Below, one piece after another: positions 34,602-43,972 of a stretch of DNA of 64,000 nt. Within the stretch, counting starts at the first letter, position 1. Every line of letters starts with the position of its first letter. The notes under the pieces were generated by a model. It did no database searches, had not been told where the DNA came from, and saw nothing but the letters and a program-made list of their open reading frames with translations. The position numbers and the translations under genes were made by a program. Source of the stretch: Flavobacterium sp. KACC 22763 (GTDB lineage: Bacteria > Bacteroidota > Bacteroidia > Flavobacteriales > Flavobacteriaceae); assembly GCF_028736155.1 (NCBI RefSeq), contig NZ_CP117879.1, positions 2,294,001-2,358,000 of the forward strand, read 5' to 3'.

Positions 34602-37600
34602 TTAAAATTTAACACTTAATCCCAATTGTGTAGTCACTGATGCTGGACGGTTTACTCCAAAAGCAGCACCAGCCCATTCAGGATCATATCCATCAAAGTC
34701 TGTAAATACAAATGGGTCTAAAACATTTATATAAATCCTCAAATTACTGATTTTAAGTCTTTTCAATAATTCAGAATCTAATGTGTATCCTAAAGATATA
34801 TTTTTAATTTTCACGTAAGAAACGTCTCTATAGTATCCAAATAAAGAAGTCCAGTATGCTCCAGCTCCTGTTGCTACAGGTCCTGGTCTTGGGTTTTCAT
34901 TATTTGCATTAGCTGCAATTCCTGTTCCGTTTGTTGGAATAAAATAATCCATTGCCAATTTCTGACGTCCTCTATCGCTCACGTCAGCAAAGTTTTGGTG
35001 GAAAGTACTTAAAACTGTTTGTCCTTGACTTGTCAAAACTGAGAAGTTGAAATCGAAATTACCAACAGTTAATTTAGAATATAAACTTCCTTGCCATTCT
35101 GGATTTGCATTACCAATTACAGTTCTATCATCTTGGTTGAATTTACCATCTCCATTCAAATCTTTTGGTCTTGCTTGTCCAGGAGCCATTCCATAAGATG
35201 CCGCTTGTGCCGCTTCGCTTTCTTGCCAAACTCCATCATAAACGTAGTTGTAGTTTGGATTTAATTCTGATCCTAAGATTAATTTGTTACCAATATCACT
35301 TACTTGATCCTGATTGTAAATTGACTCTAATTTGTTTACGTTTTTAGTGAATGTAAAAGTAGTTTCCCAGTTTACATTTTTACTTTTAATATTTTTAGTA
35401 GTCAACAATACTTCAACCCCTTTGTTGCTAACTGAACCAACGTTAGCATACGTATTTTTCCAGCCAGTTTCTGCTGGTAATTGCTGTTTGTAAATTAATT
35501 TATCTGATAGTCTGTCGTAAACGTCTACAGAACCTGTAATTCTATTATTCAAGAATCCGTAGTCAAGACCAAAGTTTAACTCACGTGTTTTTTCCCAAGT
35601 TAAATTTTGATTCGCTAAATTTTCAGACTGCCATCCCGCAACCACATTAGCTCCGTTTGCATAAAAAGTCTGCTGGTTTAATAAAGCCTGAGACGTATAA
35701 GGCGCAACATTATCGTTTCCTGTATATCCTAAACTCGCACGAAGTTTTAAATCTGAAACAACTGAGCTATTTGCTAAGAAAGATTCTTTACTAATTTTCC
35801 ATCCTAAAGCTACAGAAGGGAAACTCTGCCATTTATTACCTTCAGATAAAACAGAAGAACCATCCCATCTTGTAGAAGCTGTCAATAAATATTTGTCTTT
35901 AAAAGTATAATTTAAACGAACCGCATAAGAGCTTAAAGTATTCTTTTGATAGCCTGAACTTATGTTGTAACTCGTTTGAACACCTGACCCCATATTATTC
36001 GACCCAACATCAAAAGGCTGATTGTTAGAATATAAATAAGATGTTTCATCTACATTTGAATACAAACTCTGCAATAATAAAACGCTAAAATCATGCACTT
36101 CATTAAATGTGTGCTTTAAATCGATCTGGTTATCCCAAGTATAATTAAAGTTATTGAAGTTTTTAATTGATGCTGAGTTTTTACCATTTAACGTTACACC
36201 TGCATTGGTCTGCGCTTTATAAGCTGCACTGGTAACTGTATTTTCTATACCTCCAGCAAATGTTGTTTTAAATGAAAGCCATTTTAAAGGCTGGTATTGG
36301 AAGAAAACATTTCCGACAGTTTGCCATGTTTTTTCTGTTTGAGAAGAATTAGCAATTTCCATTAATGGGTTAACTGTTGAAGTCTTATTGATAGCCCATG
36401 AACCATCAGGGTAAGTTAATTTTCCTGGAAGGAAAAATAAAGTTCCTACTTTTTCATTTCCTTGTGCATCAACAGCCCAAGGTGACATTAACGGACTTAA
36501 TCTAAAAGCGTCCTGCATTGCTAAATCACTTCCCAATTGTGTGTCAAGACGTGCAACCGTAATATTGGCTCCTGTAGTAAATTTATCGTTGATTTTATGA
36601 TTTAATCCTAGTTTAAAAGAATACTTATCAGTTGAATCATTTTCGATGAGTCCCTCGTCACTCTGAACACCGAATCCTAAGTTGTAGCTCAAACCAGAAT
36701 CTGAACGTCCTGTAACATTTAAATAATTGTTTTGAGTCATACCCGGTTTAAGAACAGCGTCTGTCCAGTCAAAATTATAACCACTGTTAGCGCGAGAAAC
36801 TAATAATGGACTCTGATTTCCTGCTAAAGCTGCTAATTGTGCTGGTGTTTGTGTCAACGGAGTTGCGCTCATATAAGCAACCTGATGAAATTTCCACCAT
36901 TCTTCTCCATTCATCATTTTTGGCATTCTAACGGCAGTTTTATTACCGTAAGAAGTATCAAAAGTCACGTTGATTCCAGATTTTACATTGGCACCGCTTT
37001 TTGTCGTTACGATAATAACACCGCTTGCTCCTCTAGAACCATAAATTGCAGCCGAAGAAGCATCTTTTAAAACGTCCATTCTAGAAATATCCTGTGGGTT
37101 CAAAAAGTCAATATTATCAACTGGAACACCATCTACGATATATAAAGGTGATGATCCAACTAATGAGTTATTTCCTCTGATTACTACTTTGTACCCATCT
37201 CCCGCACGTCCTGAAGCTGATGAAATCTGAACCCCTGGAGTACTTCCTTGAATCGCCTCAAGTGGACTTGTAGTATTTCTTTCTGTGATAGTTGCTGCGC
37301 TGATTGTACTAACAGATCCAGTAAGATCAGTCTTTTTTACAGAACCGTATCCCACAACAACAACTTCGTTTAATGAATTGGATTGTTCTGCAAGAGTCAC
37401 GTTGATTTTAGATTTTCCAGCAACACTTACTTCTTGTGTCTGAAATCCTAAATAGCTAATTATTAAAGTTGCTTTACTGTTTGATACATTAATTTTGAAA
37501 CTTCCTTCAAAATCTGTCGAAGTTCCATTTTTAGTTCCCTTTTCATTAATGTTTACCCCTGGCAGTGACATACCAGTAGCGTCGGTAATCTTCCCTTCAA

Positions 37601-37703
37601 TTGTGGTTGACTGCGCATATATAGAGCTGCACAGTAAAAAATTCAGGAAAAAGAAAAATACAAAGTACTTATCTTTTTTCTCAGATAATTGTTTAATACT
37701 CAT
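34602..37703 (-). CDS. SusC/RagA-family TonB-dependent oligosaccharide transporter
   Basis: A 1033-residue outer-membrane barrel. After a long signal peptide ending IYAQ comes a carboxypeptidase-regulatory-like domain (about 32-110). The plug (about 115-230) follows, with VVVGYGSVKKTDLTGSV and the SusC signature IYGSRGASGVIIVTTKSG, and then a 22-strand barrel to the end. It imports oligosaccharides into the periplasm using TonB energy. The gene starts 31 bp after the GH28 gene, which carries a predicted LacI-type operator at its promoter, so import and cleavage would be induced together. Confidence 0.95.
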   Translation of the reverse strand: MSIKQLSEKKDKYFVFFFFLNFLLCSSIYAQSTTIEGKITDATGMSLPGVNINEKGTKNGTSTDFEGSFKINVSNSKATLIISYLGFQTQEVSVAGKSKINVTLAEQSNSLNEVVVVGYGSVKKTDLTGSVSTISAATITERNTTSPLEAIQGSTPGVQISSASGRAGDGYKVVIRGNNSLVGSSPLYIVDGVPVDNIDFLNPQDISRMDVLKDASSAAIYGSRGASGVIIVTTKSGANVKSGINVTFDTSYGNKTAVRMPKMMNGEEWWKFHQVAYMSATPLTQTPAQLAALAGNQSPLLVSRANSGYNFDWTDAVLKPGMTQNNYLNVTGRSDSGLSYNLGFGVQSDEGLIENDSTDKYSFKLGLNHKINDKFTTGANITVARLDTQLGSDLAMQDAFRLSPLMSPWAVDAQGNEKVGTLFFLPGKLTYPDGSWAINKTSTVNPLMEIANSSQTEKTWQTVGNVFFQYQPLKWLSFKTTFAGGIENTVTSAAYKAQTNAGVTLNGKNSASIKNFNNFNYTWDNQIDLKHTFNEVHDFSVLLLQSLYSNVDETSYLYSNNQPFDVGSNNMGSGVQTSYNISSGYQKNTLSSYAVRLNYTFKDKYLLTASTRWDGSSVLSEGNKWQSFPSVALGWKISKESFLANSSVVSDLKLRASLGYTGNDNVAPYTSQALLNQQTFYANGANVVAGWQSENLANQNLTWEKTRELNFGLDYGFLNNRITGSVDVYDRLSDKLIYKQQLPAETGWKNTYANVGSVSNKGVEVLLTTKNIKSKNVNWETTFTFTKNVNKLESIYNQDQVSDIGNKLILGSELNPNYNYVYDGVWQESEAAQAASYGMAPGQARPKDLNGDGKFNQDDRTVIGNANPEWQGSLYSKLTVGNFDFNFSVLTSQGQTVLSTFHQNFADVSDRGRQKLAMDYFIPTNGTGIAANANNENPRPGPVATGAGAYWTSLFGYYRDVSYVKIKNISLGYTLDSELLKRLKISNLRIYINVLDPFVFTDFDGYDPEWAGAAFGVNRPASVTTQLGLSVKF

Positions 37704-37734
37704 GTGGTTTAATGTTTGGTTAATTGATAGTGTT

Positions 37735-39174
37735 TTAGTTGTTAATAGATTCTACTTTTTTCTCATTGATATAGGTATTTATAAAATTTATGTTTTTGAC
37801 GTTTTTTAATAAATAGAGCGAGTCTACTTTTTGAATTTTTACATTTTTCAGCGTAATATTCTCGACAGGCGATTCTTTGTAACCTTCTGCCCAAACGCTG
37901 TATTTGCCACCGTTTTTTACCGTTACATTCTCTAAACTTACATTTCTGATTGTTGGTATAAAGTTTCCTGTCTGAGATCCGTAGACATTGTAAAACATAT
38001 TCAATTTTAGAACACATTCTTTTACGGTTCCAACTTCCAGATTTCTGACGTAGATATTCTCAATGATTCCGCCTCTTTTTGAATTGGTTTTGATGCGAAT
38101 GGCGCGATCCAAATTTGGACTATCCATTACACAATTTTCAACAAATACATTATTTACTCCAGCCGAAATTTCGCTTCCAATTACAACTCCTCCGTGGCCG
38201 TCAATCATTTTGCAATTTTGCACAATAATGTTTTTACTTGGTATTGCTACTCTTCTTCCGTCTCCATCACGACCTGCTTTAATTGCAATACAATCATCTC
38301 CCGTATTGAAAGTACAGTTTCTAATTACGATATTTTGTGAATATTCAGGATCGCAGCCATCATTGTTCGGACCATGGCTATTAACCGTTACACCGTCAAT
38401 AATCATGTTGTTTGTTTTTATCGGATGTAAAATCCAAAATGGCGAATTGATAATTTTAATGTCTTTTACTAAAGCAGTATTACATTCAAAAAACTCAATA
38501 AAATTTGGTCTTAAATAACGTCCTTCTCCAAAAACTCTTTCAGAAACTGGAATTCCTTTTTCGGCCATATCAACTAAAACTTCACGATTTGTCGGGTCAT
38601 TTTGAGACGGAATGCCTTTCTTCCAGCCGTAGTTTTTTCCTCCAGACCAAATCCACCAGTTTGTGCTGTCGCCTTGACCATTTAAAGTGCCTTTTCCTGT
38701 AACCGCAATATTAGTTTTGTTTTTTGCATAAATAAGCGGAGAATAATTCATCACTTCGGTTCCTTCCCAAGAAGTATGAACAATCGGATAATCTTTCGGA
38801 TTTAAACTGAAGAGAATCTCAGCATGATCCTCTAAATGCAGATTGACATTACTTTCTAAATGAATGGCTCCTGTTAAATATTTTCCATTTGGAACTAAAA
38901 CTTTCCCACCGCCATTTGCTGCACATTCTTTTATAGCTTTCTGAAATGCTAAAGTGTTTAACGTTTTTCCATCAGCAACAGCACCAAAATCGTTGATATT
39001 ATATACTTTATCTGAAAAATGCACCTGTGGAATACTTTTTATAACCAAATCCATTGTTTTCCATGGATTCTCTGAAGAAACCGAAGAAGAATGTCTTGCG
39101 CATGATAGCATTAAAAGCCCTAAAAAGGCTAAAAAAAGAATCTTTTTTATTGTGACTATCTTATTTGTAATCAT
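37735..39174 (-). CDS. Polygalacturonase-type glycoside hydrolase, GH28 lipoprotein
   Basis: A right-handed beta-helix enzyme of 479 residues from the ATG at 39172-39174. A longer frame opens at 39213, but that start leaves almost no leader after the predicted promoter, and the shorter start puts the lipobox LMLSC directly after the signal core. GH28 motifs are complete: NNDGCD, GDDCIAIKAG, GHGGVVIGSE and RAIRIKT. The lipid anchor suggests action at the membrane surface. It heads the SusC-SusD-esterase-DUF4861 operon. A perfect palindrome at 39220-39233 directly follows its -7 box, so LacI repression is predicted. Confidence 0.92.
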   Translation of the reverse strand: MITNKIVTIKKILFLAFLGLLMLSCARHSSSVSSENPWKTMDLVIKSIPQVHFSDKVYNINDFGAVADGKTLNTLAFQKAIKECAANGGGKVLVPNGKYLTGAIHLESNVNLHLEDHAEILFSLNPKDYPIVHTSWEGTEVMNYSPLIYAKNKTNIAVTGKGTLNGQGDSTNWWIWSGGKNYGWKKGIPSQNDPTNREVLVDMAEKGIPVSERVFGEGRYLRPNFIEFFECNTALVKDIKIINSPFWILHPIKTNNMIIDGVTVNSHGPNNDGCDPEYSQNIVIRNCTFNTGDDCIAIKAGRDGDGRRVAIPSKNIIVQNCKMIDGHGGVVIGSEISAGVNNVFVENCVMDSPNLDRAIRIKTNSKRGGIIENIYVRNLEVGTVKECVLKLNMFYNVYGSQTGNFIPTIRNVSLENVTVKNGGKYSVWAEGYKESPVENITLKNVKIQKVDSLYLLKNVKNINFINTYINEKKVESINN

Positions 39175-39219
39175 TTGCACAGATTTTTCTTGTTTTATGA
39201 CCAAAAACATCATGTTTTA

Positions 39220-39233
39220 TGTAATCGATTACA
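39220..39233. promoter_or_regulatory. Predicted LacI operator of the GH28-SusC-SusD operon
   Basis: TGTAATCGATTACA is a perfect 14-bp palindrome with the central CG typical of LacI-family operators. It directly abuts the minus-strand -7 box TACTTTCG (39234-39241), so a bound repressor would block initiation. Near-identical sites stand at 49069 and 52094. Confidence 0.82.
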
Positions 39234-39265
39234 CGAAAGTAGAAAAATAGTTCTGAGACACCAAA
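39234..39265 (-). promoter_or_regulatory. Predicted promoter of the GH28-SusC-SusD operon
   Basis: Read on the minus strand, TTTG (39262-39265) and TACTTTCG (39234-39241) are 20 bp apart. This is one base off the TAnnTTTG consensus, with slightly long spacing. The 14-bp operator begins at the next base. Confidence 0.6.
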
Positions 39266-39383
39266 TTAATTTAGAAAAAAATTATATATTTAATTTTTAT
39301 TACAAATTTTAATTACATTTAATGCAAAAATTTAGATAATTTATTATCATTGTAAAACCTAAAACGTTTGAGTTTTAAATTAT

Positions 39384-39397
39384 GGTAATCGATAACA
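39384..39397. promoter_or_regulatory. Degenerate LacI operator upstream of lacI
   Basis: GGTAATCGATAACA matches the 14-bp operator at 12 of 14 positions and keeps the TAATCGAT core. It lies 66 bp before the lacI ATG, just upstream of a predicted lacI promoter (TTG 39405-39407, 17 bp, TACTTTTG 39425-39432). This suggests weak autoregulation or looping with the site at 39220. Confidence 0.55.
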
Positions 39398-39404
39398 ATA
39401 TTTA

Positions 39405-39432
39405 TTGCGTAATGAAAAAAAATGTACTTTTG
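39405..39432 (+). promoter_or_regulatory. Predicted lacI promoter
   Basis: TTG (39405-39407) and TACTTTTG (39425-39432) are spaced by 17 bp. The transcript would start about 25 nt before the ATG at 39463. Confidence 0.5.
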
Positions 39433-39462
39433 TTTAAAAATAATTCGATAAACTTTTTTTGA

Positions 39463-40491
39463 ATGAGTGAAAAAGTAACTATTTACGATATTGCTGAAAA
39501 ATTAAACATCACAGCTGCAACCGTTTCCAGAGCGTTAAACAATAATCCTAAAATAAAGGAAGCAACGCGTGAGTTGGTTATTAAAACTGCCGCTGCGATG
39601 AACTACAAGCAAAATAAACTCGCGCTAGCTTTAAAGAGTGGCCGAAGTAATAATATCGGAGTTATTGTGCCGCGTATTGACAGCAATTTTTTCGCCTCGG
39701 TTATTCGGGGAATCGAGGAAGAGCTTTATCCGCACGGTTATCAGGTTATTATCTGCCAGACTCACGAAAGCATTAAAAGGGAAAATGAAAACCTCCATAC
39801 ACTTGTAGATGCGCAGGTTGATGGTATCATGATGTCGGTTACTGGTATTTCAGACGAGAATGACAGTGCTTTCAGAAATGTACTGGAGAAAAATGTACCG
39901 CTAATATTTTTTGATAGAAGCAAACACATTGACGGTGTAAGTTCTGTAACTATTAATGACTTTAAAGGCGGTTATTTAGCCACAAAGCATTTAATTGATG
40001 AAGGTTGCAGAAACATTGCTCATTTCTCTGGAGACCAATCGTTAGATATTTTCAAAAACAGGTTTTTAGGATACAAACAAGCCTTATTGGACAACGGACT
40101 TCCTTTTAATGAAGAATATGTTATTTTTACCAAAAGTAGCGTAGATGCTGGTAAAGAGGCTGTCGATAAACTTTTGCAATTGCAAACTCCACCTGACGCT
40201 ATTTTTTCTTCGAGTGATTTTGCAGCACTGGGAGCAATTCAAGAATTAAAAGAGCGAAACATCAGTATTCCAAGTGAGTTTTGTGTTGCTGGTTTCAGTA
40301 ACGAACCTTTTACTAAATTTATGGAATTATCTATTACTTCTGTAGATCAATCGCCGCTTGAAATGGGAAGAATGTCTGCTCGTGTTTTCTTAGAACAGGT
40401 AGATAAAACAGATACTATTAAAATTGAAAAAAAGGTTGTCCTTGCACCAGAATTACATATTCGTAAATCTTCTACGAGAACAAATTTCTAG
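39463..40491 (+). CDS. LacI-family transcriptional repressor of uronate/pectin genes
   Basis: A 342-residue regulator. Residues 4-50 form the LacI helix-turn-helix and hinge (TIYDIAEKLNITAATVSRALNNN). Residues about 60-335 are the periplasmic-binding-like sensor with NIGVIVPRIDSNFFASVIRGIEEE, VDGIMMSV, FDR and SVDQSPLEMGRMSA. It is divergent from the GH28-SusC operon and convergent with uxaB-uxaA. Four copies of a LacI-type palindrome in this window sit at the promoters of GH28-SusCD, kduI, the transporters and near lacI itself. It is therefore the likely repressor of the pathway, released by an intermediate such as KDG, galacturonate or tagaturonate. The inducer is inference. Confidence 0.92.
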   Translation: MSEKVTIYDIAEKLNITAATVSRALNNNPKIKEATRELVIKTAAAMNYKQNKLALALKSGRSNNIGVIVPRIDSNFFASVIRGIEEELYPHGYQVIICQTHESIKRENENLHTLVDAQVDGIMMSVTGISDENDSAFRNVLEKNVPLIFFDRSKHIDGVSSVTINDFKGGYLATKHLIDEGCRNIAHFSGDQSLDIFKNRFLGYKQALLDNGLPFNEEYVIFTKSSVDAGKEAVDKLLQLQTPPDAIFSSSDFAALGAIQELKERNISIPSEFCVAGFSNEPFTKFMELSITSVDQSPLEMGRMSARVFLEQVDKTDTIKIEKKVVLAPELHIRKSSTRTNF

Positions 40492-40503
40492 CAAAAAATA
40501 CAA

Positions 40504-40642
40504 TTTTAAACCATATAAGTTATATAAGATAATTTAAGTTTTATCTAAACATATAATTTATATGGTTTTTCTTTTGCTAAAAAAAAAGTCCATCTAAAAA
40601 GCAAACTTTTAAATGGACTTATATAACTTATATGGTTTAAAA
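40504..40642. repeat. Perfect 25-bp inverted repeat between convergent genes
   Basis: Arms 40504-40528 and 40618-40642 (core AAACCATATAAGTTATAT and its complement) are exact complements. A second partial arm, AATTTATATGGTTT (40555-40568), offers an alternative fold. The element joins the 3' ends of lacI and uxaA and encloses the uxaA terminator. Confidence 0.7.
40586..40620 (-). terminator. Terminator of the uxaB-uxaA operon
   Basis: AAGTCCAT (40586-40593) pairs with ATGGACTT (40613-40620). On the minus strand the stem is followed by TTTTTTTTT-like sequence. It lies 24 bp after the uxaA stop. Confidence 0.7.
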
Positions 40643-40643
40643 A

Positions 40644-42266
40644 TTACAATGAAACTCCTCTTTTCCAAGGAATAAAATCATTCTGATTTAAAATAGCAGC
40701 TTTTGTTTTAATGTTACCGCTGGCAACATCAATAATAAACTCAAGCATTTCGTCTGCCATTTCGTCAATAGATTTTTCGCCTGTAATAATTCCTCCAGTA
40801 TCAATATCGATAATATCAGACATTTTGTTTGCTAATTGTGTGTTTGATGAAATCTTTACAACTGGCGCAATTGGATTTCCTGTTGGAGTTCCTAAACCTG
40901 TTGTAAACAATACCATATTGGCTCCAGAACCCACCATAGCCGTTGTACATTCTACGTCATTTCCTGGCGTACATAACAATGTAAAACCTGGTTCGCTAAT
41001 ATATTCTCCATAATCGTAAACACCTCTAATTGGTGATGTTCCACCTTTTTTAGCAGCACCAGCCGATTTCATAGCATCTGTAATCAAACCGTCTTTGATG
41101 TTTCCTGGAGACGGATTCATATCAAATCCTGAACCTGCATCAACAACTGTTTTTTCGTACCATTTCATTAAGTCTAAGAAACGTTTTCCATCCTTATCAT
41201 CTACACAACGATTTACCAATTCTTGCTCTACTCCACATAATTCAGGGAATTCAGAAAGAATTGTAGTTCCTCCCAAAGCAACTAAATGATCCGATAAAAC
41301 TCCCAATGTTGGGTTTGCAGAAATTCCAGAGAATCCATCAGATCCACCGCACTCTAAACCAATTCTTAATTTAGATAATGGAGCTGGCTCTCTCTTAATC
41401 TCGTTTGCTTTTTTAATTGCTTCAAAAGTGTCTTTTACCACACTGCTCAACATCGTTTCAATTGTTCCGATAGACTGCTGATCGTAGATTAAAACAGGCT
41501 TTTTACTGTTTGGATTAATTGCATCTAAAGCTTCTTTGAAAATTGAAATTTGAAGATTCTGGCATCCTAAACTCAAAACCGTTGCTCCAGCCACATTTGG
41601 ATTGTTTACATAACCAGCCAAAAGCTTAGCCAAACTATGAGAATCCTGACGAATTCCGCCACATCCACCTTGGTGCGTGATGAATTTTACCTCAATATTG
41701 TTGAATAAATTAGCATCGTTTGAAGCTTCTTGATTTCCTGCTCCACCCGTTTCTGATTTCACCAAAGAACGCAACAATAACTGATAATCGTTCTCTTTTG
41801 GTTTCATCAATTCTTTCTCAAAAATATCTTTTAAGATTTCGATGTTTCTGTTTTCACAAAAAACTAATGGAAAAAATAACCATACATTTTCTGTTCCAAC
41901 CTGTCCATCTTCTCTATGATAGCCCTGCCACGTTCTGTCTTTCCATTTATCAACATTTGGAGCGTTCCAGCCAATAGTTTCTGTTTTACCAGTAACTTTA
42001 TCACTTTCGTGTTTTACGTTTGCTGTAGAAAGCAATCCGCCTTTTTCGATTCTAGCGCTTGCTTTTCCAACCAAAACACCATACATAATGATTCTGTCCC
42101 CTACATTAAAAGGAACCATTGCAATCTTATGTTTCATTTTTACATCAGACTCTACGGTAATTGATTGTCCTTCAAAATCAATCACTTCGCCTGCAGTAAG
42201 ATCCACCAAAGCAACCGCAACATTGTCGGTTGGGTTTACTTTTATTAATTTTTTCTGCGTTGCCAT
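40644..42266 (-). CDS. uxaA: Altronate dehydratase
   Basis: A 540-residue cytoplasmic enzyme. The N-terminal 100 residues form the small SAF-like domain (NPTDNVAVALVDLTAGEVI), and the rest is the UxaA catalytic domain with GYHREDGQVGTENVWL, THQGGCGGIRQD, LGCQNLQ, GLECGGSDGFSGISANP and CTPGNDVECTTAMVGSGANM. The conserved cysteines in GGCGG and ECGGSD are metal/active-site candidates. It dehydrates D-altronate to 2-keto-3-deoxygluconate. Both domains are in one chain, as in other full-length UxaA proteins. It lies 40 bp after uxaB, so the two form an operon. Confidence 0.95.
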   Translation of the reverse strand: MATQKKLIKVNPTDNVAVALVDLTAGEVIDFEGQSITVESDVKMKHKIAMVPFNVGDRIIMYGVLVGKASARIEKGGLLSTANVKHESDKVTGKTETIGWNAPNVDKWKDRTWQGYHREDGQVGTENVWLFFPLVFCENRNIEILKDIFEKELMKPKENDYQLLLRSLVKSETGGAGNQEASNDANLFNNIEVKFITHQGGCGGIRQDSHSLAKLLAGYVNNPNVAGATVLSLGCQNLQISIFKEALDAINPNSKKPVLIYDQQSIGTIETMLSSVVKDTFEAIKKANEIKREPAPLSKLRIGLECGGSDGFSGISANPTLGVLSDHLVALGGTTILSEFPELCGVEQELVNRCVDDKDGKRFLDLMKWYEKTVVDAGSGFDMNPSPGNIKDGLITDAMKSAGAAKKGGTSPIRGVYDYGEYISEPGFTLLCTPGNDVECTTAMVGSGANMVLFTTGLGTPTGNPIAPVVKISSNTQLANKMSDIIDIDTGGIITGEKSIDEMADEMLEFIIDVASGNIKTKAAILNQNDFIPWKRGVSL

Positions 42267-42306
42267 AATTAACCTTTGTTCTTTGTTCTTTTTGTTGTGT
42301 TTTTTT

Positions 42307-43752
42307 TTATTTTATTCTTTCTTGAAACTTAGCAAAACCAGCTTCAATTCCGTTTGAATCAATTTCTTCTAATGCAATTGTAATTGCTTTTGTCAACCCT
42401 GGAATTTCAGTTAAATCTTGGTCCCAGAAACCTTTGTTTTGCAATGTCAAACGAGCGATTTTTTCGTAATCATCAGATTTCCATAATCCGTTAAAGAAAG
42501 TTGTGATATCTTCACCATCTTTAACCGGCAAACTTTGACCATTCCAAGTTCCTTTGTAGAAACGAATTAAACTCGCTAATGAAAAAGTCAAGTTAACAGG
42601 CAATTTTTTGTTAGCATTATAATATCCTAATAAACTAGGCAAAACTCTTACTTTGAATTTCGAAACAGAATTTAATGCAATATCAGCAAGTGCATGTTTG
42701 ATAAATGGATTTTTAAATCGGTCCATTACTTCCTCAGAATAGGCCGTAATTTCATTTTTGTCCATATCAAGAGTTTCACTAATTTCACTAATAACGCTAT
42801 TTACAAATTTTCCCGTAAAATCTCCGTTAACAGTTTCCATTACCAGTTTATTACCATGTAAAAGTGAAAAAGGAACCATTGCCGTATGCGCACCGTTTAA
42901 AATACGAACTTTAATCATTTTAAAAGGACGTATATCATCAACGATTTTTACATTCAAATTTGTTTTATGAAAAGGCAATTTTGCTTTTAGATCATCTCCC
43001 CCTTCAATAGCCCAAAGGAAAAAAGGTTCAGCCGCAACAATTAAATTGTCCTGATAATCTAATTTATTATTGTATTCTTCAATTTCAGCTCTTGGATAGC
43101 CAGGAACAATTCTGTCAACCAAAGTGCTATGATAGGTACAAGCCTCTGATACCCACGTTTTAAACGCATCTTCTAATTTCCATAAATCAACATATTGCAA
43201 AATAATTTTTTTAAGCGTCTCAGAGTTATAATCAATTAATTCACAAGGAATTATTGTAACTCCTTTTGAAGCATCTCCATTAAAATGCTTAAATCTTTCG
43301 TATAATAAAACCGTCAATTTTGCAGGAAATGACACTGGCGGCTGCATGTCTGGAGTATCACTTTCAATAAATTCAATTCCAGCTTCTGTAGTATTAGAAA
43401 CAATAAACTGAAGTTCTTCTTCTTTGGCTAAAGCCAAATAATTTGCAAATTCAGTATATGGGTTTATCGTTTTTACAATATTATTAATTAACACAATATC
43501 TTGTATCTTTTCACCCTTTTTAATTCCGTTCATAAACAAGGTATAAAGACCGTCCTGATCATTAATCATATTTACCATACCATCTTTCAAAGGTTGAACT
43601 ACAGCAATACCGGCATTAAAATCAACTTCTTTATTTAATTTGTCAAAAGCATAATCAACAAAGGCTCTTAAAAAGTTACCTTCTCCAAACTGAACTACTT
43701 TAATTGGCTGTAACTTTTCTAATCCTGTATTTATTCTATTTAATTTTTTCAT
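42307..43752 (-). CDS. uxaB: Tagaturonate reductase (altronate oxidoreductase)
   Basis: A 481-residue NADH-dependent dehydrogenase of the mannitol dehydrogenase family. The Rossmann start VVQFGEGNFLRAFVDYAFD, the NTTEAGIEF segment, the ERF..IIPCELIDYN region and the conserved KVRILNGAHTAMVPFS are visible. It reduces D-tagaturonate to D-altronate, the second step of galacturonate breakdown. It follows the KDPG aldolase gene by 220 bp, long enough for a promoter, and is followed by uxaA. Two loosely spaced TGTAA/TTACA half-site pairs lie in that gap, but no copy of the 14-bp operator. Confidence 0.93.
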   Translation of the reverse strand: MKKLNRINTGLEKLQPIKVVQFGEGNFLRAFVDYAFDKLNKEVDFNAGIAVVQPLKDGMVNMINDQDGLYTLFMNGIKKGEKIQDIVLINNIVKTINPYTEFANYLALAKEEELQFIVSNTTEAGIEFIESDTPDMQPPVSFPAKLTVLLYERFKHFNGDASKGVTIIPCELIDYNSETLKKIILQYVDLWKLEDAFKTWVSEACTYHSTLVDRIVPGYPRAEIEEYNNKLDYQDNLIVAAEPFFLWAIEGGDDLKAKLPFHKTNLNVKIVDDIRPFKMIKVRILNGAHTAMVPFSLLHGNKLVMETVNGDFTGKFVNSVISEISETLDMDKNEITAYSEEVMDRFKNPFIKHALADIALNSVSKFKVRVLPSLLGYYNANKKLPVNLTFSLASLIRFYKGTWNGQSLPVKDGEDITTFFNGLWKSDDYEKIARLTLQNKGFWDQDLTEIPGLTKAITIALEEIDSNGIEAGFAKFQERIK

Positions 43753-43972
43753 TTTAAATTTTCTTTAATGCGTTATAAATAACCATTTATAAACCTTATT
43801 TCTTTATTTCTGCCTTTAAAATTGTAAATGAAACATTACACCCGATTGAGTAAAATAAAGCCGGCTGTGAGGAATGGCTAGCTAAATTTTTCAAGCGTAA
43901 TGTTCAATTACAATCTCTAAAAATCTAAAAAAAACTTATAAAATAAGGAGTTAGGCATGATTACCCCTTAAT

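Noticed and set aside
37735..39213. Longer start of the second GH28 protein at 39213
   Set aside because: The predicted transcript would start only about 14 nt before it, and the shorter form gives a standard lipoprotein signal.
43753..43972. Search for the 14-bp LacI operator before uxaB
   Set aside because: Only half-sites with wider spacing were found; no copy of TGTAATCGATTRCA is present.
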